From: Symbiodinium sp. CCMP2592
Taxonomy: Eukaryota; Sar; Dinophyceae; Suessiales; Symbiodiniaceae
Reading direction: 5' to 3'
Assembly: GCA_905221615.1 (NCBI GenBank)
Contig: CAJNDT010006148.1
Coordinates: 194,501-258,500, forward strand
Length of the DNA stretch: 64,000 nucleotides
A program made the translations under genes and the position numbers. The notes beneath the pieces are model-generated. The model saw only the letters and a program-made list of their open reading frames with translations. It did not search any database and was not told the DNA's origin. Positions 63,958 to 64,000 of this stretch are shown here, in pieces (position 1 is the stretch's first letter; every line of letters starts with the position of its first letter).

Positions 63958-64000
63958 CAACAGTATGGACTATGGACCATATTATGGGAACCCTAACCCC

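Overview
This window reads as nuclear DNA of a eukaryote with long introns, most likely a dinoflagellate. A Symbiodiniaceae or other Suessiales genome would fit, but the genus is inference. Supporting signs are: degenerate telomere-type TTTAGGG/CCCTAAA sequence scattered throughout; short exon-like islands almost all readable on the + strand (dinoflagellates have unidirectional gene blocks); introns that appear to use GC and GA donors as well as GT; very many short palindromic repeats that sit in introns; no bacterial features. I see no rRNA gene, no complete tRNA, no CRISPR array and no intact autonomous transposon. The first and last bases fall inside sequence of the same kind, so the window is a slice of a larger contig.

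Genes. The best-supported gene is at 4362-6665: four exons in phase, 665 residues, a multi-pass membrane protein of no family I recognise. A second, partial multi-exon model runs from 13093 (possibly from about 12824) to a stop at 16114. A third covers 39188-40219. Elsewhere there are about 55 short islands of 50-230 bp that are open on the + strand, have a pyrimidine-rich AG acceptor on the left, a GT/GC/GA donor or stop on the right, and look protein-like. I list them as candidate exons. In a few, two frames look equally good. I have no homology search, and such islands are over-called by eye, so confidences are moderate. One fragment (1707-2135) resembles the C-terminal part of a tyrosine recombinase and is probably a decayed mobile-element gene.

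Repeats. More than 15 families of roughly 75-130 bp inverted repeats, here called A to T, are present in one to eight copies each, some nested in one another with 4-bp target duplications. Several copies appear to be introns (introner-like elements): a B copy in the membrane-protein gene, an A copy with GC-AG ends, a J copy, a C copy in an intron flanked by a 19-bp duplication of coding sequence, and the I family, whose terminal repeats themselves carry GT, TACTAAC and AG.

Layout: 0-4.3 kb sparse candidate exons, elements S, D, H, T and the recombinase fragment; 4.3-6.7 kb membrane-protein gene; 6.7-12.9 kb mostly repeats with an AT-rich island at 12.6-12.8 kb; 13.1-16.1 kb second gene; 16.4-32.6 kb many small exons; 33-34.8 kb triplet repeat and nested elements; 35-40.2 kb many exons including gene 3; 40.4-41.1 kb nested E/F, A and B elements; 41.5-48.4 kb dense candidate exons; 49.5-63.1 kb candidate exons between large G-rich telomere-like arrays (53.8-54.3 and 62.0-62.3 kb) and a long CTA repeat (59.4-59.8 kb). 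Stretches over 300 bases not named in a feature hold degenerate telomere-like sequence or palindrome fragments and nothing else I can support.
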